DNA from: Erythrophleum ivorense
Lineage: Eukaryota; Streptophyta; Magnoliopsida; Fabales; Fabaceae
DNA: 64,000 nt
NCBI GenBank assembly: GCA_026724425.1
Contig: JAIUCV010000011.1
Location: 6,655,501 to 6,719,500, forward strand
Direction of reading: 5' to 3'
Shown: in pieces, positions 60,739-64,000 of the stretch
How the letters are laid out: each line of letters opens with the position of its first letter
Numbering within the stretch: the stretch's first letter is position 1
Notes under the pieces: generated by a model
The model's database searches: none
Told to the model about the DNA's origin: nothing
The model's input: only the letters and a program-made list of their open reading frames with translations
Program-made: the position numbers and the translations under genes

Positions 60739-62212
60739 AACTCCCCCACACTTAAATCCTTGCTTGTCCTCAAGCAATTCTTAGAAACTATCAAACAATG
60801 TGATTATTTATTTATTTCTTTTCCACAATCATCACCCAATCAATCAGAATTTCAGCACCCCCCACACTTAGAATGAAACTAATGTTAGAAACAGAAGTTC
60901 AGCAAAACTCAAATTGAATTTCAAAAACAATGCAATCATAGCAATATCTTGATTTCTAAGTGTGTGTGTGTGTTCCACAGATAGATTTTTAAGAAGCAAT
61001 CAAGTAACCTTCAACATATCCTCATTACATTTTCAAGACCAATCCAAATATCCACTCTAACTTCAATCATCAACATTCATTAAAAGGATTTTTATTGTTC
61101 ACCGGAGATCTGTTTTCAAAAACTTGATCATTCATCATCAATTTTTTTTTATTTCTCCTCAGTTCTCTTAATCCTTTTGATGCGAATGACAACATTGGTC
61201 ATGAAGCCACCCGGTTACTTAGATTAAGACAGTCCTCAGAGTGCTCACTAGCATATTCTTAGTTTCTATCACCGTTTGACGCGAAAGTTCACACTTTTTA
61301 GTGCAAATCCCCAGTTACTAAGTGATTTCAACCATTAGAGTTTAGTTTTTTTTTTCATTTTGGATGGTGTACTAATGATCCCTCTCAAATGACAATCAGA
61401 TATCTATTAGAAGCAGGTAAATTGGAAAGATCTAAAGAATAATTGAGAATTAGTTAAAGAGAAAACTTGAATAACTTCAATAATCATATTGTGGAAGAGT
61501 GGTTCTACTATGGGTGCATACTACAACTACATTACTTACTTTGTTCATTTCAAGATTGCTTCACCCCCATATTCATTGATTAGTATTCATCTAAAGTAAG
61601 AAGGCTAATTCTAGTTAAAATTGGAGACATTATGATGGACTATTTATTAATGCTAGATTTTTTTTTATTAACCGGATTTGTGTGTCCATGTCTACTTAGC
61701 CTAAGTGTACCTTCCCCCACACTTAAAATGAACATTATTCGCAATGTGTAAAAAAGAAGAATAAAAGCAAGGGAAAAGAAGCAAAATGGGGTGGAGGGAA
61801 AATAAAGTGACGAGACTTCCCTGATAAGAAAAAATTACGAGGACGAGAGGGGCGCTCAAACAACTCCTGCAACTGACAGACCAAAAATAGGCAGAATTTA
61901 AGCAGCAAATAGTGAGTTGGCATGAGAAATAATAGATTAGCCAGTGCAAGTATCAAAAGCATAGCGATATACAATCATCCATATACAGTGATCCCAAAAT
62001 GCAAAATAAAATAATAAAAAGAAACAGCAGTCAAGGGATAGAAGGGTCCTGTGAATCAGAAGGTCCAGGTTGGTCCTGCGGTGTAGGGTTCTATGGAAGA
62101 ACAATCACTGATGGTGTAGGACCCGCTGGAGGTGAAGGGGCAGGAGTAGGCATCAAATAGTCCATAAGCATTTGTAGTTGGTCCTTCATTGATAGGACAT
62201 GTCCTTCCAATC
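60739..62212 (-). repeat. 3' internal part of a second Athila-like copy
   Basis: Homologous to 49679-51151 and almost identical to 634-2107. It uses the LTR at 59325-60738 as its own 3' LTR, giving an LTR-internal-LTR-internal array. Ends at the junction with CACTA coding sequence. Confidence 0.82.
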
Positions 62213-63830
62213 ATCCTGTTGGTCAAAATTCAAGGTTATTCAAGTCAAGATGTACAACTTTAGTTAAGGAAGTGCAAAATGCACCGTTAAGTGTTAGTGA
62301 ATGGGCTGAAATTTCCATGGAGAAGAAGAACAAATTATTTGATCTTGTTTTGGTTGTTACTTTGACACTACAAAATGTTCAATTTGTTTTTGTAAAATAT
62401 TATTACTTTATTTTGACTTACATATAGTGGTTTCTTGACCTCGAGGTTCATTTTAAAGTTGAAGGTTGCCAACAACTTGTATGGGCACAAATGAATAGGT
62501 CATACAAGAACTATCGCCATGCAATAAAGAAGAAGTATTATGATTCTTTTGAAGACCTTGAAAAGGCTCTTGCTACTATACCACCTGATATAACAAAGGA
62601 AGATTGGACATATCTTGTAAGGACGTGGAATTCAGATACTTGGAAGGTAAGTATTAAAAATTTGATTTTATTTTAATCTTGGAAATAATATTAAATGTTT
62701 ATATATTTTATTGGGTTTTAGAAAATGAGTGAGCAAAATATGATTAATTGAGCAGCCAACAACATTATACACACTACAGGATCAAAAAGCGTTCAACAAA
62801 AGGCTGAAGAAGAGGTAATAGAGTTATTAAGTTAATATATTTTGTTCAAATTTCTATCATATAATATTTTGTTGTTTATTCAACAATAGAAAGAGAAGAC
62901 AGGACAAGAAATTGGGTGTGTTCGTCTATGGGAAATTACACACACTAGTGCTAATGGGAAAGTTATTAATGAAGAATCGCAAAATAAACTTGTAAGTTAT
63001 CTCAATTTGAATACACTTGATCATATAGACATTATAATGTGTTATTTAATTTTTGTTTAAGTCCTATATTTGAGCATTATATCATTTAAATGTAGGAGCA
63101 CCTTAGAAACATCACATCTGAAAAAGAGAAGGGATCTTTGGACATTAATGAGAATGAAATATTTATAGAAGTTTTTGGGCCTGAGCGACATGGAAGAGTT
63201 CGTGGGCAAGGAGCTGGTATTAGCCCGACACAATTGTTTGGGCATCAATCCTCACTTATTAGTGAGCTTGAAAAGAAACTTCAAGAATCAAAAAAATGTC
63301 GTGAAGAGTCCAATGCAAAAGTAAACTTATTAGAAGAGAAAATGAATAGGATGGAAGATCTACTAACACATCTTCTTGGAGGAAGTGTGCCTAGAACCCA
63401 AACTGATTTTAATAATGGTACAACTTCTCCTACTAATTTGGTAAGGTTTTTATTATTATTTTGTCATTTTTCACTTTAAAACCTTTCCTTAAAATATATC
63501 ATATGCTAGACGTTTTTGTTAGAATAGATTTTAAATAGGAAAATCAATTTGTACTTCCATTTTTGAATTATTGTCTATAATGGCTATAATTGAAATTGTT
63601 AAAGTTAAGACATATCCATTAAATTACCTAACGCTATACACTTATGATTATAGCCAAGTTAAATAGTTCCAACTAGTATTTTGTTTCTTAATTTGTACTT
63701 TTGGCCTTTTTTATTTTTATTTTTGGTTAAAGATAATGTTTTAATGATATAATATTTTGGTCTCATTCAATGTTTCTTTTCCTTTTTGTTTTTTGTTTTT
63801 TTGTAGGTGGAAAGTGAATGGGCTCTATAG
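62213..63830 (+). pseudogene. CACTA Transposase_24-type gene, with an extra nonsense mutation
   Basis: Same exon structure as 2108-3725 (last exon 63807-63830). One base differs in the third recognised exon: 62749 is T where 2644 is C, turning CGA (Arg) into TGA. The product would therefore stop before the GPERHGRVRG block. It is also 5'-truncated at the gypsy junction. Confidence 0.78.
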
Positions 63831-64000
63831 CTCTAGCATCATTTTGCACTTATTCAAAATATTTGGACATGGAAAATTTGGTGGACATAGTCAATATTTT
63901 GGATATTTTGTACATATTTAAATTAACATGATGGAGTTTAAACATTTGTGATTTGAATTAACATGATGGATTTAGATAACTACTTTTTCACTTTGTTCAT
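62213..64000 (+). mobile_element. Right half of a CACTA transposon, cut by the window end
   Basis: Nearly identical to 2108-3895. If the match continues, its terminus should lie at about 65034, beyond the window. Confidence 0.8.

Overview
This is plant nuclear DNA. The evidence is an eight-exon receptor-kinase gene with GT-AG introns, primer-binding sites matching plant tRNA-iMet and tRNA-Asp, and plant-type Ty1/copia, Ty3/gypsy (Athila-like), LINE and CACTA elements. I cannot name the species; an angiosperm, probably a eudicot, is my best guess. The window is transposon-dominated heterochromatin around a small, decaying tandem array of G-type lectin S-receptor-like kinase (S-RLK) genes.

Layout. 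1-2107: end of an Athila-like gypsy element (LTR plus 3' internal region, minus strand). 2108-4929: right half of a CACTA element with a Transposase_24-type gene and a terminal repeat at 4929. 5270-32530: the S-RLK array, all on the minus strand. It holds duplicated flanking DNA (5270-7360), a copia element (7646-12907), an S-RLK pseudogene (13520-23510) broken by three LTR-type insertions, a repeat unit whose gene is missing (24350-25060), a 3'-end gene fragment (26290-26740) and one intact gene (27126-31603; 996 residues by my splice model). 32636-39005: a dead LINE carrying a hAT-like insertion. 39009-43135: a diverged piece of the same gypsy family. 44852-48266: left half of a CACTA element with a broken TNP2-type transposase gene. 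48267-60738: a full-length but dead Athila-like element (minus strand) inserted in that gene. 60739-62212: part of a second gypsy copy sharing the right LTR. 62213-64000: again the right half of a CACTA element.

Positions 1-3895 recur at 60106-64000 with a constant offset of 60,105 bases. I found only three substitutions, so the window is bounded by two nearly identical copies of one gypsy/CACTA junction. This is either a recent segmental duplication with a 60.1-kb period or an assembly artefact.

The only apparently functional host gene is the S-RLK at 27126-31603, a plasma-membrane receptor kinase with all main catalytic motifs. Every transposon coding region I read carries stops, frameshifts or lost catalytic residues. 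I see no clearly new biological system. The most unusual sequence signal is a family of short perfect palindromes (core TCGCTATAGCGA) scattered through the LTR and spacers of the gypsy element, including a degenerate tandem array at 52765-53265.
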